A stretch of 64,000 nt of DNA. It comes from Diphasiastrum complanatum (lineage: Eukaryota; Streptophyta; Lycopodiopsida; Lycopodiales; Lycopodiaceae). The notes under the pieces are model-generated. The model was not told where the DNA came from and did no database searches. It saw only the letters and a list, made by a program, of their open reading frames with translations. The DNA lies in assembly GCA_029204225.1 (NCBI GenBank), contig CM055111.1:30886674-30950673 (forward strand), given 5' to 3'. Positions 1 through 10,845 of the stretch are shown one piece after another. Both the position numbers and the translations under genes were made by a program. Each line of letters begins with the position of its first letter. Within the stretch, counting starts at the first letter, position 1.

Positions 1-437
1 GTAAAAGTTAGTCACAAAGGCTTATGGGGGCTTTGTCTCATGGCACCAGTGTGATTCAAAGTTAAGTTAGTCTATGTGGCTTACTTGTCCCACAGTGCAT
101 TTCTGTAAGTGACCACCACTCCAAGTATAAATAGAAGTGGAAGAGTCCATTTTTGAGAAGAACCTCATTTGCAATACAAGCCTATCTTTCTCTCTGAGTG
201 TTCTCCCTTGTGTGGTTTCATGTATAGTGTTACTTCACATTGTATTGTATATTATTCATCTAGCAACAGGTTAAGTTAATCTAGGCCCTCCATTCTCTAG
301 TAGGATAAGCCTGTGTGAAACACCGTATGAGTACGGACTCCAACCTGAAAATCAAGTATTCATTGATAGAACCTCAAAACAATCAAAACAAATGTAGACA
401 AATGGAGACAATCACTCAAAATTGCTTCCAAAACCAA
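1..437 (+). other. LTR-like remnant with a TATA box, no gene
   Basis: No coding gene is seen. A TATA element (TATAAATAG) at 126-134 is followed by a pyrimidine-rich stretch and the phrase CAATACAAG, an arrangement resembling the promoter/leader part of plant LTRs elsewhere in this window (for example near 55859). The left edge is cut by the window, so the element cannot be classified. Confidence 0.35.
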
Positions 438-700
438 GACTGGTGTCTCACGTTGATTATGGCCAAATGTGGCTCTATATATACAATAAGTGGGAGCTCG
501 TGCCTTGTCATATGATGATTCATCATGCAAAACTGACACTTGGACGAACCCTTCAATTTTGAGCACTTTTGGTTCAATTTTCTACTATATGGAGATCAAC
601 TTGGAAATCTTCTAGAAGTCAAAATTTGCCTACTTCAGCTTATTCCACATGTGTGAGCTGTCCTCTACACATGGGATATGACACCTAACCAGATTATTTG
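438..700 (+). repeat. Dispersed repeat family A, copy 1
   Basis: This stretch aligns by eye, with small indels, to 63717-64000 at the other end of the window in the same orientation. Shared landmarks, in order, are GTCTCAC, GATTATGGCCAAAT, CTCTATATATACA, GGAGCTCG, CTTGTCAT, GACACTTGG, CTACTATATG and TTCCACA. It contains a TATA-like CTATATATAC, so it may be LTR or leader sequence of a copia-type element; in the second copy it abuts a copia integrase remnant. No protein is seen. Confidence 0.6.
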
Positions 701-1228
<528 letters not shown>

Positions 1229-1454
1229 GGGCCACATGGAGAAGGTAGGAGGAAATATTATAAAAAATATTCCCTCTTATCTCTGGAGGTCATCTCTGCC
1301 TTTGGAGGTTAAAAAAGTTAACCTCATGAGAAAGGCCAACCTCTGTAGGCAGCCTCTGCAAACATGCCCAATTAAATGATGACAGGTAGGTTGGAGGTAG
1401 AGTGCTACCTCTTGTTGGATTTTAATGCTCAGGCCCATATTCATTCGGTAATGA

Positions 1455-2122
1455 GCATCCTGAAACCTGTATATACTTATGCTACACAAAAAAAAGAGGG
1501 TGACTCCAATTTTTAAGCAAAAGATCAAAATTCAAAAATCAGATTTTCTCGATACTGGATCGACTCGACTCGACTCGTATTTTCCTAGTCAGATCCGTAA
1601 TTTCTCGAGTCATTGTATATTTTTGATACATGGTAGTTTTCATTATTGTCAACTAGAAATCTGACTCATGTCGCAACGTTGACAGTCCGCCTACTCTGTA
1701 CATACATTTATGGTCAGAATGATGACTACCTATTGTAGGATGGATCTAGTAAATTAAGTAGATTAATGTCATGCTTTCAATGTATTTATCACTGACATTC
1801 AACAATCAATGTAAATCTACAATGGAGTCAACGCCTTGATCAGATTTATTTATTTAGTAGGCATTACTCTATAGCCAATCAGTTTCTGCTCAATGACATT
1901 CAGCTGAAGCGTGTTTTGCGATACACTGTCTCGCGTTTTTGCTTCAAGCTATTGTACTCATTTTTAATCAATTAGAGTGCAAAATTTTGTCTACACTACT
2001 GTTTTGTTCTATTGCAAATTGCTACTGTTCATTCATCTTGATTATTGTTGCTGGTAACTGACGCGCTTCCGATTCACAACCATTCGTTGCTATTCCACAC
2101 ATTTTCGATTTGATATCAGAGC
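1455..2122 (+). mobile_element. Degenerate copia-type LTR with PBS remnant
   Basis: The stretch opens with TGAGCATCCTGAAA, the same 14 bases that open the LTR at 60776. It resembles that LTR in its last 250 bases (TTCAAGCYATTGTACTCATT, then AGTGCAA and TTTTGTCT, CACTACT). It is followed at 2111-2122 by TGATATCAGAGC, one base off the tRNA-Met PBS consensus TGGTATCAGAGC. Known: many plant copia elements prime from initiator tRNA-Met immediately after the 5' LTR. Inferred: an old relative of the LTR at 60776-61527 that has lost its interior. The edges are approximate. Confidence 0.6.
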
Positions 2123-3398
2123 TCTGTTTTAATTAGTGCTCTATTAATTTCGATATCAGTCGATCCTTGCGCATTCCTACCATTTTCGGACACCTCTGAC
2201 ATGTGGCTCGCCCTCACATTTCTGGGGGGTTGATCTTTTGGCAAGCTTTTTAGAGTGAGCTTCTTGGAAAAAAATTCAGTTGGTGAGTTTTTTGTAGCCA
2301 AGGAAATTCATCATATATCCAATATGTAAATCTAACCTTTTGTGATGTTTATTAGGTACATAACGACACAAAATGTTGGTATGAGGTCTAAAATACACAT
2401 TTGTGGGCTTTTGTATGACACAATGCTTAAATGACAAAGCATGCAACAAAATTCAAATACAAAACATAGCCAGTGAACGTCAGATAATGTGGGGATGTTC
2501 AATTATCATAGTTTGTTTTTATATAGGTTATAGACTTCTAATAAGAACAAAAATACCCTATCTCTAAAAAGTAAAAGCAATAATACAAAAATATACACAA
2601 CAATACAAAAATGCCTTGATAGTCACTATTATATAACTCATGTAAGATTTTCTCATATTACTCGTTCTTTTTTTGAAATCAACTAAGATCTCAACATTGA
2701 TCTTCTACATGTCATATTCTCCTACATGGACATCTTTCAAAACTAATAGTTACATCATCAATATATGTTCGTTGTCTTGATATTGCCTGAAGCACTTCAA
2801 TGTTAGTCAACAGGGGATGATGGATATACATGTTGCTATTCTGGTCCAGTTCACAAACACACAAAAACACATAATAGATGTGTTTGCATGCCAAATATGG
2901 TTTTTCTTCCACATGTCTCGATTGAGAATTTGAACATGTATAAAATCATAATTAGCAATACTTCACTTAAGGTCAAGATAAGTCAATGGTCAATAAAAGT
3001 CAAAACATTATTAGCAATACTTTACTTACGATCAATATAAGTCAAAACCATAATTAGCAATACTTATGGTCAAGATAGTAAAACTAGTGATTTCGCTCAT
3101 GATCACTTAGTGTTTAAAAATTTTATGAATATTTTTCTAGCCAGCTCAGATGCTAAGCCCACCAAATCTTTTTTGCTAGAAATCGATGCTTAATCTAGTA
3201 TGCATTCATATGTGATGAGCATTTCAGAATTATTCTAATGTTCCAATAACAACTTTCGCTTTGAAAATTAGGTTCTTGGTATACTATATTGTTCATCTCA
3301 GAGTGGTCCTTTACAACAAGAGCTGAGAATGAGCCAATTCTGATATTCAAAAATTTTACAGATTCATTGACAATTACAAACAATGACATGGCCACGTT
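2123..3398. other. Intergenic AT-rich stretch, no gene
   Basis: No coding region is recognised. The phrase ATTAGCAATACTT recurs three times between about 2950 and 3062 with 'GGTCAAGATA'-like flanks, a small degenerate tandem repeat. The short open frames have no recognisable motif. Confidence 0.6.
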
Positions 3399-3422
3399 AC
3401 ACACACACACACACACACACAC
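3399..3422 (+). repeat. (CA)n microsatellite
   Basis: Short CA dinucleotide run of about 12 units. Confidence 0.9.
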
Positions 3423-3748
3423 CACACAGAGAGAAGCAGAAAACAAGCATGACAACGGTGATGTAAAGAACACCGCTCTGCAACATCAACGACTATCATT
3501 TAGGGTTTAATAACGGGGTTCTTACTCGTACTAAGTTTGTACTGGTTTGGTGTCGCACACCAGTAATCCTATTTTGATGCTGGTGAGAGAAGCATTTGAG
3601 CTTGCATTGAGCTTCTCAACACGAACATGGATTCAACGCCGACTGACATGAGCAAAAACATGTGCGTCCAAACTGATAAGAACAGTCATTTCAAAAACAA
3701 TCCCAATCATTTTTGCTTCAAAGTTACTTGCAAGCAATGCGTGTCCAG

Positions 3749-3832
3749 AAATCACAAATTTGTTTTGGCCGGCTCAGATGTGGAGCAATCTGCACCAGCG
3801 CAGCTGAGCCGACCAAAAAAAATTTGTGATTT
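3749..3832. repeat. 84-base foldback (29-bp stem)
   Basis: The left arm 3749-3777 and right arm 3804-3832 are inverted copies matching at 27 of 29 positions by eye, separated by a 26-base loop. The arms read AAATCACAAATTT...GGCTCAG and its complement. It could be a miniature foldback transposon or a hairpin transcript precursor. No target duplication was found. Confidence 0.75.
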
Positions 3833-3932
3833 TTGTAGCTTTTGAGAAAAAATTTTAGGCGTCAAGAAGCTAGAAATTAAAGTGCGAGTTTCCATACTCA
3901 CAGTAGTATGTAGATTGATAAAATATTTCACT

Positions 3933-4048
3933 TAGATTTGATTGCTACTGTATGAGATTCAGTGAACTATACTGCGAAAAAAAACAATAACACCCTACCA
4001 CTAGATTTGATTGCTACTGTATGAGATTCACTGAACTATAACACACGC
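3933..4048 (+). repeat. Tandem duplication, about 68-bp period
   Basis: The phrase TAGATTTGATTGCTACTG followed by TATGAGATTCA and TGAACTATA occurs twice (starting near 3934 and 4002), each followed by an A-rich run. One base differs within the shared block. Confidence 0.8.
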
Positions 4049-4308
4049 AAAAAAAAATCTTCAGATTAAAATTGTTGTTTTAGGTGTACTGCAGGTCTTT
4101 GAACAATCAAGTGAAACTCTAAAGTAGCCCATCATAGTGGTTGGACAGTCGGATCAAAAGCAATTATACTATTATCTGCATTTTACAGGTCAGAATAAGC
4201 CAAACACATATGTAGGTTGTTACGATCATCTTTTAGAATCACAAGATGTACTTCAAGCTAACCATGCAAGGAACATATACTTTTAGGTTGCAGTCATGCC
4301 ATACTAGA

Positions 4309-4463
4309 GTTTCTTTGGTCCCAGGTTCGAGCCTCCCCTTGGAAACCAAGAAGCATACTAGATATCTCACCCAACGGGGTTGGCTCAGTTGGTTGGCTTG
4401 GCATCCAAAGTTTCTTTGGTCCCAGGTTCGAGCCTCCCCTTGGAAACCAAGAAGCATACTAGA
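4309..4463 (+). mobile_element. tRNA-derived SINE-like sequence, partly duplicated
   Basis: TGGCTCAGTTGG at 4381-4392 fits a pol III A box and GGTTCGAGCC at 4425-4434 fits a B box. Their spacing is tRNA-like, but the sequence between does not form a convincing cloverleaf. A second B box with the same flanks lies at 4324-4333, because a block starting GTTTCTTTGGTCCCAGG is repeated with a period of 101 bases (4309 and 4410). Known: plant SINEs carry a 5' tRNA-related region with these boxes. Inferred: a SINE with an internal duplication, not a functional tRNA gene. Confidence 0.6.
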
Positions 4464-4995
4464 GATCTCATGCGAAATACATGGAAGTAATCTAATATCA
4501 TACAACAACAACATTCTGAGGGTCCAACTTTCTGAAATGCTTGTCCCAAAATGCAGCATTCCAGAACCTCAAAATCATCTTTCTTTTTTGGAAAACAAGT
4601 TACCCTGGTTCTGGTTAGTATGGTGAAGACAATGTCTGTAAATTCAAATCAAGTAAACCAAACAAGAGGCACATCTTGCAATGCTATTAAAGAGGGCACA
4701 TCAGTTAGGGAGGCCACTAGAATATATTGATAAAAATTAGTAATAGAAAATATATACTGTATAGTAGTAAATTTGTTTCAAGATAGGGGTTTGTGGTGCA
4801 TAATTATAAAAGAAATGCAAAACTGTGGAATCTTTACAAAGATTTTGAAGTTGTGCAATAGATCTTTAGACCAGAAATATATGTGAATAGGCTTTGCTAC
4901 ATTCCGCATGGACACCTTGGAAATTGATTGCATCTGTAAGTTGTTGAAAGTAAAGTTGTTTTGATGAAACAGTATACATTAGACACGTATTCTAG

Positions 4996-5405
4996 CTAGT
5001 CTAGCTCCATCTGTGGGTATAGACTTATTGCTTCATATTGATGACACAATATAGCATTTGGAACCACATATTCTAGGTCCATCTGTTGGTATAGACTTAT
5101 TGCTTTATATCCTTGTTCATCCTTTACATATCCCAAAATCATGGCATTCCAATAGACCACATTATGCATTGGTGACCTTTTAAACACTCTACATGCATCC
5201 TCTACGTTGCCGCACTTGCTACACATGTCAACTAGAGAGCTCTTCACAAATATATTTGTTTCAAACCACAAATAGATGGCCCATGCATGTACTAACCTGC
5301 CTTCTTCTAGTTCCCCAAGAGTGGCACATGCATTAAGGACATCAACCTTGGTAATGCTAGTTGGCATGGCACCTTCTAGCTGCGTCTGGTGGAAAAGATC
5401 CAAGC
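4996..5405 (-). pseudogene. PPR-protein fragment (PLS-type)
   Basis: The minus-strand frame contains about 130 residues that read like PPR repeats: a block with LNACATLGELEEGR, then SSLVDMCSKCGNVEDACRVF, then NVVYWNAMILGYVK with a following LYQQM. Family knowledge: PLS-class PPR proteins are organellar RNA-binding/editing factors normally 400-900 residues long, built from repeats with 'LVDMYSKCG' and 'WNAMI' signatures. Only about three repeats remain here, with no start region, no E/DYW tail and a duplicated 'ISLYQQM' end. The frame extends upstream to 5667 only because the GC-rich foldback is open; that part is not PPR-like. A broken fragment, probably carried or left by transposition. Confidence 0.75.
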
Positions 5406-5533
5406 ATCTACATTGCATGTGGGAATAATCTGCGCATGCCATGAGTGTTTTGCAATCAGTGTATTCCATGAGAAGACTGGAGTGAGAAGAGGTGAATACA
5501 AGTAGTAAGTGTGAAGCAGAGACAAAATGTATA

Positions 5534-5657
5534 GGGGAAGGCCCCAGTCCAAGGGCCTTCCCCAATTTAAGGCCCTTGGGCTCGAGGGCGGCAGCCCGAG
5601 GGCCCAGGGCCTTATATCGGGGAAGGCCCGAGGATGGGGGCCTCAGGCCTTCCCCGA
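5534..5657. repeat. GC-rich compound foldback
   Basis: Within AT-rich DNA this 124-base island contains nested inverted repeats. A perfect 10-bp stem pairs 5534-5543 (GGGGAAGGCC) with 5554-5563. A perfect 12-bp stem pairs 5617-5628 (TCGGGGAAGGCC) with 5646-5657. Between them is an imperfect stem of AAGGCCC..GGGCTCG type (5569-5584 with about 5594-5613). The same GGGGAAGGCC word is therefore used four times, twice on each strand. It may be a foldback transposon end or a hairpin locus. Confidence 0.75.
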
Positions 5658-5669
5658 CGTAAAGCATGT

Positions 5670-6773
5670 TAAAAAAAATTACCCTCTGAAACTTTCAAAA
5701 AGTTACTTTTCCTACACGTTTTTACTCTTCCGTAGCTGTTTTTAGAAAAGAAGATCTCTGCCAGAGTTCTACGAACACTTTCGAATCCTTATTAGCTTGG
5801 CATCATCAAGTGAAGCGATCATCCTCGCCACTCCTTCTTTACTCCAGAATCATCCTCACTGTTGCCGATTGTGGCACTCGACTGTGGCGCAGAGATAGGT
5901 ATAATCAGAATCTGCTACAACATAAAATTTCAGAAGCAAAAATATAGATCGCAGAACTTTTAGTGATCAATGAGCAGCCAAGTGGAATCTTGAAACACTT
6001 GCAAGTTCTAGAAGGAACCGGGCTTACAAAGTTGGACGAGCTTCCACTTCTATGAAGCTTCTCCAATAAGCCATCATGCTCCTGGGCTTCTCAGGAGCTA
6101 TTGTGGATGGAACTGTTCCACAGTCTGTGCCTGCCACATTTGTGTGAACCGCGTGACCATGAGCTGTAGTTTCAGTAGCGAGATGATCAGCACAGCAACC
6201 AGTGGTGTGTCTAGTCGCAGGCTTCTCAACCTTCTTGTGACCGAACATGCCCAGCAACTCTCTGTCTTGTTGATTGCTTGACATCTTTAGATAATTTGAA
6301 GACAAAAAGTCCCAAAATATACAAGGATCGGTTCAAACAAAATGCTACCTATAAACGCAACAACTAATGAGCTCAGATGACAAAAATTGAGAGATGGAAT
6401 TGATTTTTATGTCAATGAACAATGATAAATCACTAGTCACTTCTTATTGGAACATAAGGTAATAATTTTTTGCTTACCATACACGAAATTTTTTTACATT
6501 AGGTAAATTGTTTTTACTGTTGGTACATCAATCTTATTTTACATCTGGTAAATCAATTTTTTTAAAGGAAGGTTCTTGTGACGTATATTCTTCCAATTAA
6601 GGTTATCTCAATATACAAAGCAAAGTTCTTTAAAGTGCTTAAGGGATAGAGGACAGACAAGTTCTGGAGGAGCGAAATCAAGTGTGAAAGAGGAAAACAG
6701 AGGCAGAATGGCACAGTTGCCTTTCATACGAAATTGGTTATTCATCATGAATACTTGCCCAATTGTTGGCTGA
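5670..6773. other. Intergenic, no recognised gene
   Basis: A minus-strand open frame at 6024-6305 (93 aa) and another at 6608-6826 have no recognisable motif. The sequence is otherwise AT-rich with no repeat structure that I can resolve. Confidence 0.5.
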
Positions 6774-7190
6774 TTCTGATGAATCCCCAAGATATTCGGA
6801 CAGAGCAACTCAAGAGCACCTCTCACCTTAGACCGAGGAGGTCTCTGAGAAGACGAGACTAATGAAGACTGAGAGCCGAGGAATACTAGTTAGTAATGAC
6901 AAGTAAGAACTGTGTAAGCCTCATGGTGACTCCTGGAAGATGGAATGACCATGTAGGAACTAGTATTTCTGGGCAAATGTAATAGATGCAAGTAGACCCC
7001 TCTTAAAGAAAGTAGAGTGAGCCACCTTTTGATGGTGACCTCTAGTGGAGAGCATTATTTCACTTGTAATTTGTGAAATGTGAAAATTCCACTAGGATGC
7101 CACCTAAGAAGCTCTCTTGCTTATTTAAGAGACTCCCTCTTCGTGTAGAGGAGCTTTTTGTGATTCGTATTAACTCCATGCTAAAATGAG
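6774..7190 (+). mobile_element. LTR family B, copy 1
   Basis: It starts TGTTGGCTGATTCTGA and matches 57557-58010 in inverted orientation over roughly 400 bases. Shared landmarks are AGAGCAACTCAAGAG, GACGAGACTAA, CATGTAGGAACTAGTATTTC, AGTAGAGTGAGCCACCTTTT and GCTTATTTAAGAGACTCCCTC. GCTTATTTAAG is a plausible TATA element. The 5' TG and the TTTGGCGC just after the 3' end (near 7193) suggest an LTR followed by a gypsy-type PBS. The right edge is approximate and no internal coding region follows. Confidence 0.6.
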
Positions 7191-7199
7191 AATTTGGCG

Positions 7200-7900
7200 C
7201 ACGCGCATACGCACAGGTTCCTAGTCAAGGAAGGAAGTCGGTCTAAGTCAGTAAGTCAACCACAGATTCAGAATGTACGAGATGGAGATATGGACGTTGG
7301 AGATGGAGAAAACTTAATAGTATCCTATCCATGAATGATAGGTTTGTAGTATGGTATGGACTCTGGAGTAACAGTGGGGTATGGAGGCTGCACTCGCTCA
7401 GCGCCTGTACTATTCATCATGTATCTTGAATACTAGTAGTGATTGTAAGGAAGATCTTAAGATTAAATTCAGGGGTGGAAGCAGCAGGAAGCAGGAAGAC
7501 AGAGGATCTCGGGTGAGGGTGGGTTGCGGTCAATCCTGGTGGACCGCGGTTGCGTGAGAAGTGAGTCGAGGTAGAAGAAGGAAGGAAGCAGGCAGGCAAG
7601 CTAAGTGTGATTGAGAGAATGTGCGTGCAGGAGGAGCAAGTTGAAAGTTGAAGGATTGATGTGGGTCCTCCTCTGCTACTTGTGTTGTTGTCTTGTACAG
7701 GCTAGTCCTTCTCATCAATTGCTTCATTGTGACAGCAAGAAAGCTTGCTAAGTGTATTGTTTTTCTTGGAAATGGGCTACTCTGGAATGTCTGAAAGAGC
7801 TATCTTTTTATTCTTAAGCTCGCAGGCGTCGCCCATCTCCCCAAGTGGCTGAATTGGGAGACGAAAACGAACTTTGCATGAATCTGGCTTGTGAAATCAA
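7200..7900. other. Putative LTR leader / promoter-side stretch, no gene
   Basis: No gene is recognised in 7200-7900. This is the sequence immediately upstream of the receptor-kinase remnant and probably includes its former promoter, but I see no convincing TATA box near 7989. Confidence 0.4.
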
Positions 7901-8915
7901 CAAATGACTGTCATTCAGCTTCATTTGAAGAGCCGTTCAACATGTGGAAGTCGCCTCTATAAACAGGTAACTCTATTGAACGCTGAGAATGGATGCTCTC
8001 AGCAAAACGAGCTCTCTTTTTCCTCTGTTTTCTGTTATAGCCAGTTTGATGCCCATTTTGGCTCTGCAATGTCATCCTGGCTTGTGTGGGCAGTTTCTGC
8101 TACTTGATACCTGCATTGCCTCGGGCTTGGGAGATGCCATTTACTGCAAAAATGAGACTCTTTACCTCGCAATCCTATCGGGTAGCTATAAAGTGCTCAA
8201 ACTTGACTACTCCAAGCGCCTCCTTGTGCTGGAAATCCCACTCACAACCATCAAAGCAGCTGCTATAACAACACACTGGGGAATCTGATTCTGATTAACA
8301 GCACTAGTCCTCTTCATGTATGTAACTACCCCGGATCAAGCTCACAGACCCTGTGCATCCAAGTCTGCCCTTCCCAGGCAAATGCCACAGCTTGCAGACC
8401 CAATTTTGCCTGCACGGCTTCCGAAGAGTGCTTGGCAGCCATCAATGAATTTGCCACAAACTCACAAATATGCTGTGGATCGCCCAAAACATCAACTTCC
8501 ACTTCCTGCAAAGTCTATTCGGCTACTTGGATCAATTCATCTTCCTCTCAATTCAACTTGACGTGGTCCTTATTATCGCCCAATGGGTCCGACTGCAGCT
8601 CCCTCCCTTGTGGTGAAAGCTGCCGCCTTGATTGCAAAGGACAGCCAGTCTGTTTCCCCCAAGGACGTCAGATGAACTCCTCAAAAGGCACGCCCCCATC
8701 TTCTTCTTGCTCCAGCAATTCTTAAGAAGCGTTACAAACTAAAGTAGTATGTTAGTCTTTTTGGTACATTTGCCAGCCTATGAGATCTGCCTAAAGTCTT
8801 TATAGTTGTTGATCTATCAAAATGTTCAGAAATTTATAAATACCCGAAGAGACACACGATCTCAGGAATGTCAAGAATGTGGATGGGAGAATGTATTTTC
8901 TAGTGACCTTTGCTC

Positions 8916-9294
8916 CATAGAATCAGTGAACCGTTTAAACGGTTCACCACGGTTTTAGAACCGTGCAGTGAACCTTACGCTTCTTTAAAAATTTTGCCCA
9001 TGAACCCTGGTGAACCGCACTGAATAATTAATTAATTAATTTGTTTTTTTGTCCCATCCCCCAAAAATAGCCCAAGAAATTGCTAAAAAAATGTCAATTT
9101 TTTTTTCAGAAAAAGCAGATTCTCCCTACTTAGATTATCTACTTCAAGTGATTTAATCTCCCAAATTGATAAGAGAGAGGGAGAGAGAGAGAGAGGGACA
9201 AAAACTAGCTTTGAGGGGTATTGGGGGGAAATTTAGGAATTAATTATTTTTTTACCTGAATCGTACCACGGTTCCCAGAACCTTGGGTTCTATG
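8916..9294. mobile_element. hAT-like MITE A with 8-bp TSD
   Basis: 379 bp, bounded by CATAGAA at the left and TTCTATG at the right, flanked by the perfect 8-bp direct repeat CTTTGCTC (8908-8915 and 9295-9302). The left arm carries the perfect palindrome GAACCGTTTAAACGGTTC, then CCACGGTT and AGAACCGTG words; the right arm carries CCACGGTTC and AGAACC in inverted sense. Known: 8-bp target duplications are typical of hAT transposons. There is no transposase, so it is non-autonomous. The interior is AT-rich (ATTAATTAATT) with a GA-rich run. Confidence 0.85.
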
Positions 9295-9381
9295 CTTTGC
9301 TCATAATTTATAGTAATGCAGTTGCACCTCAGCCATAATTCAAGATGTTGGAAAAGCCAATAGAAATTTGTTGCTTTACTT

Positions 9382-9877
9382 CATAGAACCCATGGAACCG
9401 TGGGTCCTGGGACCGTGGTGGAAACCGTACCAAAGTTCATGAAGTGTGGTACGATTCATGTAGTTATTTAATTAATCAATTAATTATTTCTTTTTTTTAC
9501 CCTTTTTTCCACTTTCGTTATTTCACTGTTTTTGGCCCTCATTTCTCTGCTTTTGGCACTCATTTCACTATTGTTTTTGGCACTCATGGCACTCACTGTT
9601 TTTGGCAGTCACTGTTTTTGGGCACTCACTAGTTTTGGCCCTCACTGTTTTTGCCCTCACTCTTTTTGCCACTCACTGTTTTTGAGCACTCACTGTGTTT
9701 GGCCCCCATTTCACTAATTTTGGCATTTTTTTAGCATTCTTTTGGCTATTTTTGGGGGCGAGAAAAAATAAATCAATTAATTAACTGTATGGTTCACCAC
9801 GGTTCCAGCTAAAATTTCCTGAGAACTGTACGGTTCTCAAAACCGTGGTGAACCGTACACGGTTCATTAATTCTATG
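9382..9877. mobile_element. hAT-like MITE B with 8-bp TSD
   Basis: 496 bp, same family as MITE A, 87 bases away. The ends are CATAGAACCC and ATTCTATG; the perfect 8-bp flanking repeat CTTTACTT is at 9374-9381 and 9878-9885. The right arm (GAACTGTACGGTTCTC, AAACCGTGGTGAACCGT) is the inverted equivalent of the left arm of MITE A. The middle contains many spaced copies of TTTTTGGCACTCAC or TTTTTGGCCCTCAC (about 9525-9720), a degenerate tandem repeat that makes it longer than copy A. No transposase. Confidence 0.87.
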
Positions 9878-10802
9878 CTTTACTTATGGCAAGTCTTACC
9901 CCTTGTAATTGTCAAAAGTAATTTATGAGCCACTCCTTTTGCACATTCATGGACTAGATAATGTTGTTTGAAGGTCCATTGTAACTATATAATGACAAGT
10001 CTTTTCGTCCAGCAGCACTGGTAGCGTTGAAGACAAGCCATTACATCCTTATTCTGGGCCAACAAGCACCTATTTTTGTACAAAATGTGTTACAAAATTT
10101 GAAAAAAGGTAGGGACATAAATTTTAAGATTCCATCTGTGAGAGCTACATATTTTCAAGATTCCATCTGTGAAGCTTATGTATTTTCATGATTAGATCCA
10201 TGAGGACTTTCAATTTTGAGAGCTGAAAATTGCAACCATTAAGATTTGTAGAAGAAAATGAGGTCTCATTCCCCAAACTCAATCTGGACCGTCGATTTAA
10301 TCAATCTCTCCCAAAATCTCTTTATGGAATCTTATTGGTCTATGATTTGTTCAATTTTTTTATTGATGTGAAATTCAATAATGGGTTGGGGTAGAATAGC
10401 TCATGTCTTTTTGGCTTTGTAGCAATAGTAGTAAATTGTTTTGGCAATTTAAAAATTAGGGGAGAGAGAGAGCGAGAGAGAGAGAGAAAGTCAAGGTCAC
10501 GTAGTGTAAATCCTTAAGATCTTGTTGTATGTGCCAAAAGGAGTATTGTGGAGCCAAACCACCCAATCAAATAGAAACTAAAAGTCAAACCCGAATCAAT
10601 TTCACCCTCGAGTCTGAGCCACGGTGACACAATAAAAGAGGAGAGGTTTCTAGCAACTCATGAATAATGGAATCTCAAAGTGGAGGGTGGCAAGTTTTCA
10701 TAGGTATATATAGACCATTGCAATCTAGAAATATTCTTTCCAAGACCTTGATCCTTTGCTAAATCCTCATTCAAATGCTTTTGATCTCCTCAGCAAGCAT
10801 GC

Positions 10803-10806
<4 letters not shown>

Positions 10807-10843
<37 letters not shown>
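10807..10843 (+). repeat. (GA)n microsatellite in intron
   Basis: GA run of about 18 units inside the first intron of the receptor-kinase remnant, just after GCATGCATGC. Confidence 0.95.

Positions 10844-10845
<2 letters not shown>

Noticed and set aside
4381-4440. A functional tRNA gene
   Set aside because: A and B boxes are present but the arms do not pair into a cloverleaf, and the B box region is duplicated, so a SINE is the better reading.
5527-5745. Plus-strand 72-aa frame through the GC-rich foldback
   Set aside because: Open only because of the inverted GC-rich repeats; no motif, and the minus strand is equally open there.
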